This document shows positions 54,798-62,834 of a stretch of 64,000 nt of DNA, piece after piece; position 1 is the stretch's first letter; every line of letters begins with the position of its first letter. A program made the translations under genes and the position numbers. This DNA comes from Acidimicrobiaceae bacterium (GTDB lineage Bacteria; Actinomycetota; Acidimicrobiia; Acidimicrobiales; RAAP-2), in NCBI GenBank assembly GCA_003138895.1, contig PLHJ01000003.1:45365-109364 (forward strand), written 5' to 3'. The notes below the pieces were generated by a model. That model was not told where the DNA came from, made no database searches, and saw only the letters and a list, made by a program, of their open reading frames with translations.

Positions 54798-55373
54798 ATG
54801 TCCATGACTTTGCATGACCACCGCGTGTGCGATATTGGCGAGGTGACTCGCACTCCTTGGCAGACCCACTGGCATCGTCACCCCGGCGTTCGAAGCGGTG
54901 AAGATCTCTCTCGCGGCGAACGCGCCGCCGACCGCATGCGAAACGTCATGGGCTCGTGGCCCTTCGTGTTTGGTTTCTTCATTGTCATGATTCTTTGGGC
55001 ACTCACCAACACGTTGCTGATTGCCCATATCCTTCACCACAAGGCCTTTGACCCGTACCCGTACATCTTGCTCAACCTGTTCTTGTCGATGCTCGCCGGT
55101 GTGCAGGCCGCGGCGCTACTCATCGCGGCCAAGCGCGCTGACGCGATTTCTTCGGAGATTGCCATCCATACCGAGAAAAACACCGAGGACATTCGTACGT
55201 TAATCAGTGAACTGAAAGTGCTTCTTAAAGAAAACACGACGCTCACTACGGCGGTCAAAGAAAACACTGACTTGCTCGACGAGATCCATCTGCATCTTGC
55301 AAATATCAGCATGAAAATTGGCGCCGATATGGGAAATTTTCCGCCTAAGTTGCCCTCGGCTGAAGGTGGTTGA
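54798..55373 (+). CDS. DUF1003-family membrane protein
   Basis: A 191-residue protein: a soluble His-containing N-terminus, DUF1003 core with two helices (GSWPFVFGFFIVMILWALTN and DPYPYILLNLFLSMLAGVQAAAL) and a C-terminal coiled coil (KNTEDIRTLISELKVLL...). Function unknown. ATG 54798 is the chosen start; ATG 54804 is equally possible. It precedes the tRNA-Ser(GGA) gene. Confidence 0.88.
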   Translation: MSMTLHDHRVCDIGEVTRTPWQTHWHRHPGVRSGEDLSRGERAADRMRNVMGSWPFVFGFFIVMILWALTNTLLIAHILHHKAFDPYPYILLNLFLSMLAGVQAAALLIAAKRADAISSEIAIHTEKNTEDIRTLISELKVLLKENTTLTTAVKENTDLLDEIHLHLANISMKIGADMGNFPPKLPSAEGG

Positions 55374-55526
55374 GCGAAGTTTTCTGTATGACCTTGGCGT
55401 ACAAGCCAATGACACGTCCCACGTCACCTAGGAAATGAATCTTCGATGCTTGTTCGTTGAACGTGCCTGGCGGAGTGTTGACGAAACTCGAGGGATATGG
55501 CAATCACCGTGATTTGATGACCGATT

Positions 55527-55614
55527 TGGCGGAGGAGGTGGGATTTGAACCCACGGTGAGTTGCCCCACACACGATTTCCAATCGTGCCGATTCGGCCGC
55601 TCTCGCACTCCTCC
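55527..55614 (-). tRNA. tRNA-Ser (GGA)
   Basis: An 88-base class II tRNA with encoded CCA. The acceptor and D arms and the T-arm are identical to the CGA tRNA at 52392; the anticodon loop TTGGAAA gives GGA. Reads UCC and UCU. Confidence 0.97.
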
Positions 55615-55707
55615 ATGGAGGTCCATCGAAGGATGGACACCGGTTGGCAAGGCTACCCGAGTGCGCCACGAGGCTTTCGAAGTAATCTTTTTCTGCCGAG
55701 GTTCAAA

Positions 55708-55813
55708 GCGGTGGTCGGGTCCCGCGCGACGACCGTTCGTGAATCGAGTCAGGGGTGGAAGCCAGCAGCTCTCAGCGGATTGTGTTGGGTGCCGCGGATC
55801 GCCTGGCCATCGC
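55708..55813 (+). ncRNA. ffs: signal recognition particle RNA (small, bacterial 4.5S type)
   Basis: About 106 bases upstream of dnaX, its common place in actinobacteria. The ends pair (GCGGTGGTC...GGTCC with ...GGATCGCC-TGGCCATCGC) and the apical domain has GTCAGGGGTGGAAGCCAGCAGC, matching the SRP domain IV motif, followed by the CAGCGG...TGGGTGCCGCG return strand. GGGTCCCGCGCG and TCGTGAATC also resemble mycobacterial ffs. The RNA binds Ffh to target membrane proteins. Exact ends are estimated from pairing. Confidence 0.88.
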
Positions 55814-55843
55814 TTTGGGCCTCGGCATCTCACACCACACCGG

Positions 55844-55849
55844 TAGCCT
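55844..55849 (+). promoter_or_regulatory. -10 element of dnaX
   Basis: TAGCCT, 6 bases before ATG 55856. Confidence 0.5.
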
Positions 55850-55855
55850 TGCTCC

Positions 55856-57592
55856 ATGGTCGCTTCAAATCCACAGAATTCTTCGGGAGAAACAACGTCA
55901 TCGCTGTACCGGCGTTTTCGCCCCGGAACCTTTGGTGAATTGCGTGGCCAAGACCACATCGTGACGGCGCTACAGGGAGCGGTGAAGAACAACCGCGTGG
56001 CCCACACTTACCTGTTTTCTGGACCTCGAGGTACCGGAAAAACCACCACCGCCAGGATTTTGGCGAAGGCGCTCAACTGCGAACACCCAATTGACGGCGA
56101 TGCCTGCGATACCTGCGCGAGTTGCATCTCGATTACCAAGGGATCGTCACTTGACGTCACCGAACTCGACGCCGCTTCTAACAACGGCATCGAAAACATT
56201 CGCGACATCACGTCTGGAGCGTGGCACGGAACACCGGGTCGTTGGAAGGTGTACATCTTTGACGAAGTGCACCAACTTTCGAAGGCCGCGTCGTCGGCGT
56301 TGCTGAAGACGCTCGAAGAACCTCCCTCGCACGTCATATTTGTTTTGGCGACAACTGACCCTCACAAGGTGCTGCCCACCATTCGCTCAAGGGCGCAGCA
56401 CCTTGAATTTCGACTACTCAGTGCCGACGTACTGAATTCGCTGCTGCACGAGGTAAGTACCGCTGCTGGACTCAGCGTTGACGACGCCACGATCAACGCC
56501 GCCGTTCGTCTAGGTCACGGATCTGCGCGTGACGCCCTGAGTGCCCTTGATCAGTTGCTCGCGACGGGGTCGATTGACGCAGCTCAACCGGAGTTCGAAG
56601 GACTCTTTGACGCACTTCGTAGTGGCAGCGCCGCGCTGGCCTTTCAGTCACTGGCGCAACTTGCTCGAGAGGGATGGGACCCCGAGCAATTGGCGGAGAA
56701 CTTCGCGAGCGAACTTCGTCAAGCATTCTTGTTGCAAGTGGCGCCCGACGTGGCCGACGTTGTTGGTGACGACCGCGATCGACTCGCAAATTGGGGAAGA
56801 GATTTAGGACTTCCAAGAACCGTGCGGGCACTCGAGACCATCGGAAGGTCCTTACGAGAGATGCACAGCGCTATCGACAAGACGGTCATGTTGGAGATTG
56901 CCCTAGCGCGACTCACGGTGCCTGAACTCGACGACACCGTGGCGGCTCTTGATGAACGACTTTCCAGGCTCGAACGTTCGACGAGCGCCGTCCCCGGCAC
57001 TCCAACACCCGAACCTATACCGTCACGTCCAATTGGAGCAGCTTCGCCAACGGCGAAGAAGCCGTCGCCTGAGCCGTCGGCACCAAACGAAGTTTCCGAG
57101 GTTTCCAGTGAGAACATCGCGGAGCCAGAAGTCGTTGGAGAAAATGTCACTCCGAATTCTTCTCCCGCAGGGACCGAAGTAACTCTTTCAGAATTCGTCG
57201 AGCGTTTTCAACGGGGCGTGCTCGCGAAAGTGTCGCGGGGAGCGCAGTCCGTCTTAAAGAGTGCGGCGGTGAAGTCCGTAGAAGGATCAGTTCTCACGAT
57301 TGCCGTGCCCAGCGAGAGCATGCGCCAAGGAACGGACAAGATTCAAGGCAGTTTGCAAAGTGCGTTGAGTAATGAATTCGGACGGCCTTACAGCGTGGTC
57401 TGGGTGGTGGATGCCAGCATTGAAATGAAACCACTGACGAACATCGCGGCGCCTCGAGCACCTCGACCCAGTGCCCTTGAAGTGGTGGAGATGCACGACG
57501 ACGACGTGGCAAAGAGCGAGACGATTGAAACGGATTCCGTGGCTGACCACTTGATTACTGAAGTCTTTCCGGGCGCAAAGGAAGTTTCGTGA
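55856..57592 (+). CDS. dnaX: DNA polymerase III subunit gamma/tau
   Basis: A 578-residue clamp-loader ATPase. Walker A GPRGTGKT (56-63), zinc-binding C75/C84/C87/C90, Walker B FDEVHQLS and the sensor-1 region VLATTDPHKVLPTIRSRAQHLEFR are all present. A Pro/Ser/Glu-rich linker (about 370-430) joins a C-terminal domain. It loads the beta clamp. ATG 55856 follows TAGCCT by 6 bases, so it is probably leaderless. It overlaps recR by 4 bases; the usual ybaB gene between them is missing. Confidence 0.97.
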   Translation: MVASNPQNSSGETTSSLYRRFRPGTFGELRGQDHIVTALQGAVKNNRVAHTYLFSGPRGTGKTTTARILAKALNCEHPIDGDACDTCASCISITKGSSLDVTELDAASNNGIENIRDITSGAWHGTPGRWKVYIFDEVHQLSKAASSALLKTLEEPPSHVIFVLATTDPHKVLPTIRSRAQHLEFRLLSADVLNSLLHEVSTAAGLSVDDATINAAVRLGHGSARDALSALDQLLATGSIDAAQPEFEGLFDALRSGSAALAFQSLAQLAREGWDPEQLAENFASELRQAFLLQVAPDVADVVGDDRDRLANWGRDLGLPRTVRALETIGRSLREMHSAIDKTVMLEIALARLTVPELDDTVAALDERLSRLERSTSAVPGTPTPEPIPSRPIGAASPTAKKPSPEPSAPNEVSEVSSENIAEPEVVGENVTPNSSPAGTEVTLSEFVERFQRGVLAKVSRGAQSVLKSAAVKSVEGSVLTIAVPSESMRQGTDKIQGSLQSALSNEFGRPYSVVWVVDASIEMKPLTNIAAPRAPRPSALEVVEMHDDDVAKSETIETDSVADHLITEVFPGAKEVS

Positions 57593-58191
57593 ACTACCCG
57601 CCGTCGCTGCAGGCGGTTGTTGATGAACTCGGTAGGTTTCCTGGCGTTGGACCAAAATCCGCTCAACGCATTGCTTTTTGGCTCATGCGCCAACCCGCCG
57701 AAGACGTGGATCGTTTGGCGTCCTCACTACTCGAAATGAAAAACAAGTTGAGCTTCTGTGATCGCTGCTGCAACATTGCCGAAACCGGCGGGCTCTGCGC
57801 GGTGTGTTCGGACTCACGTCGCGATCAAAGCGTCATTTGTGTCGTGGAAGACCCGCGTGACGTAGTGGCCGTCGAGCGCTCTGGTGCTTTTCATGGGACT
57901 TATCACGTGCTGCACGGAGCGCTCAATCCGTTGGAGGGCATTACTCCGGATCGCTTAAAGATCAAGGAGTTGCTGGCTCGACTTAATCCGCAAGTGAAAG
58001 AAGTCATTCTCTGTCTCAGCCCCAACGTTGAAGGTGACGCCACGACGATGTATCTGAGCCGGTTGCTGCAAATGCCCGATCTCGTGGTCTCACAGCCCGC
58101 GAGTGGACTGCCCGTGGGTGGCGACCTCGAGTTCGCTGATGACTTGACGCTCGGTCGTGCCCTTGACGGGCGCCGTCGCTTGTTCGACTAA
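57589..58191 (+). CDS. recR: recombination protein RecR
   Basis: A 200-residue RecR with helix-hairpin-helix (VVDELGRFPGVGPKSAQRIAFWL), a C4-type zinc finger (FCDRCCNIAETGGLCAVCSD), and a Toprim domain (VICVVEDPRDVVAVERSGAF... LCLSPNVEGDATTMYLSRLL). With RecO it loads RecA at gaps. The GTG start overlaps dnaX by 4 bases. It ends in a CTAA stop quadruplet shared with uppP. Confidence 0.97.
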   Translation: MNYPPSLQAVVDELGRFPGVGPKSAQRIAFWLMRQPAEDVDRLASSLLEMKNKLSFCDRCCNIAETGGLCAVCSDSRRDQSVICVVEDPRDVVAVERSGAFHGTYHVLHGALNPLEGITPDRLKIKELLARLNPQVKEVILCLSPNVEGDATTMYLSRLLQMPDLVVSQPASGLPVGGDLEFADDLTLGRALDGRRRLFD

Positions 58192-59090
58192 CCGAAGCGA
58201 ACCACGCAGGCAATGCCAACAATCAAGCTGTAGACACCAAAGGGCCACAGCGTTCTCGTGGTGAACCACTTCGTGAGAAATCGCACCGAGAAGTACGCGG
58301 CAACAGCCGCAAAGAGAGCGCCGACGAAGGCCTGCATCCGAATCCCATTGCCGAGAGGACCAAAAAGATCAGGCAGTTTCAGCACGCCGGCCAACAAGAT
58401 GACCGGGGTCGCTAAGAGGAAAGCAAACTCCGCCGCATTTTCGTAGTCGAGTTGTTTGCTCAGTCCCGTCACGATGGATACACCACTTCGCGAAATGCCC
58501 GCAAAGAGCGCCAGAATTTGTGACGAGCCAATGATCAAGGCGTTACGAGGTCGCAGCGTGTCAAGGTCAACGCTTCGTCGGTGTGCGGGACGCGAGCGCC
58601 TTCGAAGAAGTTCGCCACCGAGCAGAATGACGCCATTTGCGCACAAGAAGATGGCGGCGTCCAAGGGCTTGGTAAACAGCACGCGCAGTTTGTGCTCTAA
58701 CAACAGTCCGACGATGCCCACTGGAATTGTCGCGATCACGAGCAAAAACAGCAGCCGATACTGCGGATCGATGTCGGGACGGCTGAGTTTCCACAGCGAC
58801 GAGACACCGGCCGTTCGTGACTTACCCAGTTGCGTAAAGAAGCCCTTAAAAAGAGAGAGCCACGTGCGCCAGTAAAAGACAATTAGGCCCAGCGCGGTGC
58901 CCACGTGGAGGCCCACGAGAAAGGCTAGAAAGAAGCTCTCACTCTGAGACTGCGACTTTACGAGGTTGTGCCAACCGAGCAGTGCCGGAAGCAGCACACC
59001 ATGACCGAGACTCGAGACCGGAAAGAGCTCGGTGACGCCTTGGACGAGACCCATGACGATGGACTGAAAATACGTTAACGAAGCAAGCAC
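58188..59090 (-). CDS. uppP: undecaprenyl-diphosphate phosphatase
   Basis: About 300 residues with eight or more membrane helices. Family motifs are the first (FQSIVMGLVQGVTELFPVSSLGHGVL) and second (AGISRSGVSIVTGL) catalytic regions. It recycles the lipid carrier for peptidoglycan and glycans, including those made by the glycosyltransferases earlier in the window. GTG 59090 is preferred over 59099 because TAGCGT lies 7 bases upstream. Confidence 0.95.
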   Translation of the reverse strand: MLASLTYFQSIVMGLVQGVTELFPVSSLGHGVLLPALLGWHNLVKSQSQSESFFLAFLVGLHVGTALGLIVFYWRTWLSLFKGFFTQLGKSRTAGVSSLWKLSRPDIDPQYRLLFLLVIATIPVGIVGLLLEHKLRVLFTKPLDAAIFLCANGVILLGGELLRRRSRPAHRRSVDLDTLRPRNALIIGSSQILALFAGISRSGVSIVTGLSKQLDYENAAEFAFLLATPVILLAGVLKLPDLFGPLGNGIRMQAFVGALFAAVAAYFSVRFLTKWFTTRTLWPFGVYSLIVGIACVVRFG

Positions 59091-59097
59091 GAGTGAC

Positions 59098-59103
59098 ACG
59101 CTA
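59098..59103 (-). promoter_or_regulatory. -10 element of uppP
   Basis: TAGCGT on the minus strand, 7 bases before GTG 59090. Confidence 0.4.
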
Positions 59104-59161
59104 AACCAGCATCTGGACGTGGCGTGGATTCAGGCTCCATGATTCTCAGGCAAACTGTGAC

Positions 59162-59680
59162 ATGCGATATTTGACAGTTGTTCGCCATGCCGAGGCCGTG
59201 GGTCACGGTGGCGAAGGCAGTGGCGACTTCGACCGTGTGTTGACTCCCCGTGGTCGCGCCCAGTGCGAAGAGTTGCGGGTGTGGGCTCTGGACAAAAAAG
59301 CTCTTGGTGCTTACGGGCCAACGACCGCACTGGTGAGCGGCGCGGCGCGTACTCGAGAGACCTACGCCATGGCCTTTGCTGGAACGTCGTTCGTGACGAG
59401 TCTCGCGACCACGGATGCTCTCTACAACGGAAAACGTCACGTTCGCGCCGACGACGTCATCTTCGAACTCGACAACGTTGACGTGTCTGACGATTCGCTT
59501 CTCGTCGTGACGCACAATCCGTCGGTCTTAGAACTCGTCGTCGCGCTCGCGGATGCATTGCCCGACGAACTTCGTCGTGGTGAATTCCCACTCGCTGGCG
59601 CCTACGTGTTGGCGATTACCGACGAGCCGGTGTCGCTTCGAACCTACGAACTCGTCGCGAGTTTTATTCCAACGAGTTAG
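59162..59680 (+). CDS. sixA: SixA-like phosphohistidine phosphatase
   Basis: A 172-residue histidine phosphatase: catalytic R8-H9 (VVRHAEA), RGRAQCEELRVWA, SGAARTRETYAM and a second His in LLVVTHNPSVLEL. SixA removes phosphate from histidine phosphotransfer or PTS proteins. No phosphorelay partner is adjacent. Its TTAG stop quadruplet is shared with the thiolase. Confidence 0.88.
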   Translation: MRYLTVVRHAEAVGHGGEGSGDFDRVLTPRGRAQCEELRVWALDKKALGAYGPTTALVSGAARTRETYAMAFAGTSFVTSLATTDALYNGKRHVRADDVIFELDNVDVSDDSLLVVTHNPSVLELVVALADALPDELRRGEFPLAGAYVLAITDEPVSLRTYELVASFIPTS

Positions 59681-60855
59681 AGGGAACGCAAAATCGCGGC
59701 GTCGCCTTGTCCGCCGCCACCGCACAGCGCCACCGCCGCGGTGCCACCACCACGACGACGAAGTTCGTACAGCGCAGTGAGGGCGAGTCGGGTGCCGGAC
59801 ATACCGACGGGGTGACCAAGCGCAATGGCGCCACCGTTCACGTTGAGCTTGTTCTCGTCAACGCCGAGGTCGTCGGCAGACGTCAGGCCCACGGCAGCGA
59901 AGGCTTCGTTGATCTCCAAGAGGTCAAGGCTCTTCACGTCGATGCCGGCCTTTTTAGCGGCCAAGGCAATCGCACGAGAAGGTTGCGTAAGAAGTGAGGC
60001 GTCAGGTCCCGCGACTTGTCCGTAGCTGACGAGTTCACCAATGGGGCTCAGACCCAGGGCCTTGGCTCGCTCTTCGGACATGACCAGCACCGCGGCTGCG
60101 CCGTCAGAAATCTGCGACGCGTTTCCAGCAGTGATCGTGCCGTCTTTTTCGAAGGCGGGTCGAAGGCTAGCTAGTGACTCAGCGGTCGTTTCGCCGCGCA
60201 CGCCTTCGTCGGTGTCGACAATGACGGGGTCACCCTTTCGTTGCGGCACGGGAACACCGACAATCTCTTCGGCGAACTTTCCCGAGGAAATCGCCGCGGC
60301 GGCGAGTTGGTGCGAGCGCGCGGAGAATTCGTCCTGACGCGCACGACTGACGTGGCCGTGGTTGTAGCGCTCGGTGGCGAGTCCCATGGCGCAGTGGTCA
60401 AAGGCACACGTGAGTCCGTCGAACATCATGGAGTCAACAACGGTCTGGTCACCAATGCGGTAGCCCGCACGCGCACCAGGCAACAAGTACGGCGCGTTGG
60501 TCATTGATTCCATGCCACCGGCAATAACAATGTCGGCTTCACCGGCTTTGATCATGAGATCAGCCAAGTAGATGGTCTGAAGACCCGAGAGACACACCTT
60601 GTTGATGGTCGTGGCGTTCACGCTCATTGGGATGCCACCCTTGACGGCGGCCTGGCGAGCGGTGATTTGGCCTTGACCGGCTTGGATGACTTGGCCCATG
60701 AGAACAACGTCGACCGCGTCACCGGGAAGACCAGCGCGCTCGAGTGCACCCTTGATGGCAACGCCACCGAGGTCCATGGCGCTCAGTGAGGCGAAGACGC
60801 CCGAAAGCTTGCCAATAGCGGTGCGAGATCCTGAAACGATGACACTACGCGACAT
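59677..60855 (-). CDS. acetyl-CoA acetyltransferase (thiolase)
   Basis: A 392-residue thiolase with the nucleophilic Cys in INKVCLSGLQTI, NVNGGAIALGHPVGMSGTRLALTALYEL (active-site His) and VALCGGGGQGDAAI (second Cys). It condenses or splits acetoacetyl-CoA. ATG 60855 is chosen because AAGGAG precedes it. It is divergent from the ccr-mce-pccB genes and may feed acetoacetyl-CoA to that pathway. Confidence 0.96.
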   Translation of the reverse strand: MSRSVIVSGSRTAIGKLSGVFASLSAMDLGGVAIKGALERAGLPGDAVDVVLMGQVIQAGQGQITARQAAVKGGIPMSVNATTINKVCLSGLQTIYLADLMIKAGEADIVIAGGMESMTNAPYLLPGARAGYRIGDQTVVDSMMFDGLTCAFDHCAMGLATERYNHGHVSRARQDEFSARSHQLAAAAISSGKFAEEIVGVPVPQRKGDPVIVDTDEGVRGETTAESLASLRPAFEKDGTITAGNASQISDGAAAVLVMSEERAKALGLSPIGELVSYGQVAGPDASLLTQPSRAIALAAKKAGIDVKSLDLLEINEAFAAVGLTSADDLGVDENKLNVNGGAIALGHPVGMSGTRLALTALYELRRRGGGTAAVALCGGGGQGDAAILRSL

Positions 60856-61022
60856 GTGACTCCTTAATTTCCCCAGCGGACTTGGCGAGCGAACGCTCAC
60901 TTCGAACCGTCTCGCTACGTTACCGGAGCAACTGGGGGAAAAAGCGACGCGAGAGAGAAGCCGCAAGGGGGAGATTCCGCAGTTCGGAACTTAAAAGTTG
61001 TCCAACGTTCGGGGCCAAAAGG

Positions 61023-61028
61023 TAACCT
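61023..61028 (+). promoter_or_regulatory. -10 element of ccr
   Basis: TAACCT, 6 bases before ATG 61035. Confidence 0.5.
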
Positions 61029-61034
61029 CGCTCG

Positions 61035-62372
61035 ATGACTGAAATCCTTGACGCCGTTCGAAACGGGGCCTCTGGCGAGGTGCTCGCTTCGACTCCCATG
61101 CCCGAAACCACGAGAGCGGTCTTTGTTCGACGCGACGAGCAAAACATGTTTGAAGGTATGGCGAGTGCCGACAAGGATCCTCGTCGCAGCTTGCACGTCG
61201 ACGAGGTGCCGCTTCCCGAACTCGCCCCCGACGAGGTGTACCTCGCGGTGATGGCGTCGTCCATCAACTTCAACACCGTGTGGACGAGCATCTTTGAACC
61301 ACTCTCTACGTTTGGCTTTTTGGACCGGCTCGGAAAAGAGTCGGATTTTGGCGCTCGTCATGCGCTCGATTACCACATTGTTGGTTCCGACGCGAGTGGC
61401 GTGGTGCTTCGCACCGGCGGAGCGGTTCGCAATTGGAAGGTCGGTGACCACGTCACGGTGCACTGCAACTACGTGGACGACCAAGATCCCAGTTCTCACG
61501 ACGACTCCATGATGGGAAGCAACCAGCGCATCTGGGGCTTTGAAACGAATTTCGGTGGACTCGCGGACATCTGCGTGGTGAAGGCCAATCAGTTGATGCC
61601 CAAGCCCACGCACCTCAGCTGGGAAGAAGCCGCCGTGAACGCGCTGTGCAGCTCAACGTCGTATCGCATGCTGGTCTCACCAAACGGTGCGCCGGTTACG
61701 CAAGGCGACACCGTGCTTATTTGGGGAGCCTCGGGAGGTATCGGATCTTTTGCCGTGCAGTACGTCTTGAACGCCGGGGCCACCCCTGTTGGTGTGGTAT
61801 CCAGTGAGCAAAAAGCCGCGATGCTCCACGAACTTGGTTGCGAGCACGTGATCAATCGCAAAGAGAAGGACTACCAGTTCTGGTCCGATCCGCACACGCA
61901 AAACGAGGCCGAATGGCGACGCCTCGGAAAAGACATTCGCTCGCTAGTCGGCACCGACCCGGACATCGTGTTTGAACACCCGGGGCGCTCAACTATGGGA
62001 GCAAGCGTCTTTGTCGCCAAGCGCGGCGGCACCATTGTGACGTGCGCAGCGACCAGTGGCTACATGATTGAGTACGACAATCGCCACCTCTGGATGAAGC
62101 TCAAGACCATCAAGGGATCACACTTTTCTAACTACCGAGAGGCCTGGGCGGCCAACGCGTTGTTGTGCGAAGGAAAGATTGTTCCTCCGCTGTCGGCAGT
62201 GTTCACGCTCGACGACGTCGGTGAAGCCACCTACGAGATGCACCACAATCGCCATGAGGGAAAAATCGGTATTCTCTGCGCCGCTGAAAAAGAAGGTCTC
62301 GGGATCACGAACCCCGAACTGCGAGCCAGGGTCGGCGAAGATCGTTTGACCATATTCCGTCGTTACGCCTAG
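61035..62372 (+). CDS. ccr: crotonyl-CoA carboxylase/reductase
   Basis: A 445-residue medium-chain dehydrogenase-family enzyme of the Ccr group: INFNTVWTSIFEPLSTFGFLDRLG, YVDDQDPSSHDDSMM, WEEAAVNALCSSTSYRMLVS, NADPH-binding LIWGASGGIGSFAVQYVL and the late FSNYREAWAANALLCEGKIVP. The Asn/Glu/His carboxylation residues lie in conserved blocks. It turns crotonyl-CoA plus CO2 into ethylmalonyl-CoA, a step of the ethylmalonyl-CoA pathway. ATG 61035 follows TAACCT; mce starts 7 bases after its stop. Confidence 0.95.
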   Translation: MTEILDAVRNGASGEVLASTPMPETTRAVFVRRDEQNMFEGMASADKDPRRSLHVDEVPLPELAPDEVYLAVMASSINFNTVWTSIFEPLSTFGFLDRLGKESDFGARHALDYHIVGSDASGVVLRTGGAVRNWKVGDHVTVHCNYVDDQDPSSHDDSMMGSNQRIWGFETNFGGLADICVVKANQLMPKPTHLSWEEAAVNALCSSTSYRMLVSPNGAPVTQGDTVLIWGASGGIGSFAVQYVLNAGATPVGVVSSEQKAAMLHELGCEHVINRKEKDYQFWSDPHTQNEAEWRRLGKDIRSLVGTDPDIVFEHPGRSTMGASVFVAKRGGTIVTCAATSGYMIEYDNRHLWMKLKTIKGSHFSNYREAWAANALLCEGKIVPPLSAVFTLDDVGEATYEMHHNRHEGKIGILCAAEKEGLGITNPELRARVGEDRLTIFRRYA

Positions 62373-62379
62373 GAGCATC

Positions 62380-62805
62380 ATGGAGTCACTACTCACCGAA
62401 ATTGATCACGTGGCCATTGCGGTCAACGACCTCGACGCAGCCATTGCTTGGTACGAAGAAGTCTTTGGCGCCACCGTCGAGCACCGCGAAGTCGTGGAAT
62501 CCGACGGTGTCGCAGAAGCACTGCTGCGTGTGGCTGATTCGTATATCCAGTTGCTGACGCCGACACGTGATGATTCTCCTGTCGCGAAGTATCTCGCCAA
62601 CAAGGGAGAGGGTCTGCACCACGTGGGTTACCGCGTGAAGGACTGCGCCGTGGCCTTGGAAGCGGTGAAAAAGTCGGGAGGACGGGTCATTGACGAGGCG
62701 CCGCGTCCTGGTTCGCGAGGAACCACCGTGGCCTTTATCCACCCGAAGACCTCCTTTGGCACGCTGATCGAGTTAGTGCAGGACAACGGACCGAGCCACG
62801 ATTAA
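62380..62805 (+). CDS. mce: methylmalonyl-CoA epimerase
   Basis: A 141-residue VOC-fold epimerase with metal ligands H10 ([12 protein letters not shown]), H in [11 protein letters not shown] and E in GTLIELVQ. It interconverts epimers of methylmalonyl- and ethylmalonyl-CoA. TAGGAG overlaps the ccr stop and gives the ribosome site. It links ccr to the pccB-like gene that follows. Confidence 0.95.
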   Translation: MESLLTEIDHVAIAVNDLDAAIAWYEEVFGATVEHREVVESDGVAEALLRVADSYIQLLTPTRDDSPVAKYLANKGEGLHHVGYRVKDCAVALEAVKKSGGRVIDEAPRPGSRGTTVAFIHPKTSFGTLIELVQDNGPSHD

Positions 62806-62821
62806 GGGGGGTCGGGTTCGG

Positions 62822-62827
62822 TAGCCT
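62822..62827 (+). promoter_or_regulatory. -10 element of the pccB-like gene
   Basis: TAGCCT, 7 bases before ATG 62835; it may give the carboxylase a promoter separate from ccr-mce. Confidence 0.45.
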
Positions 62828-62834
62828 GAACGTC

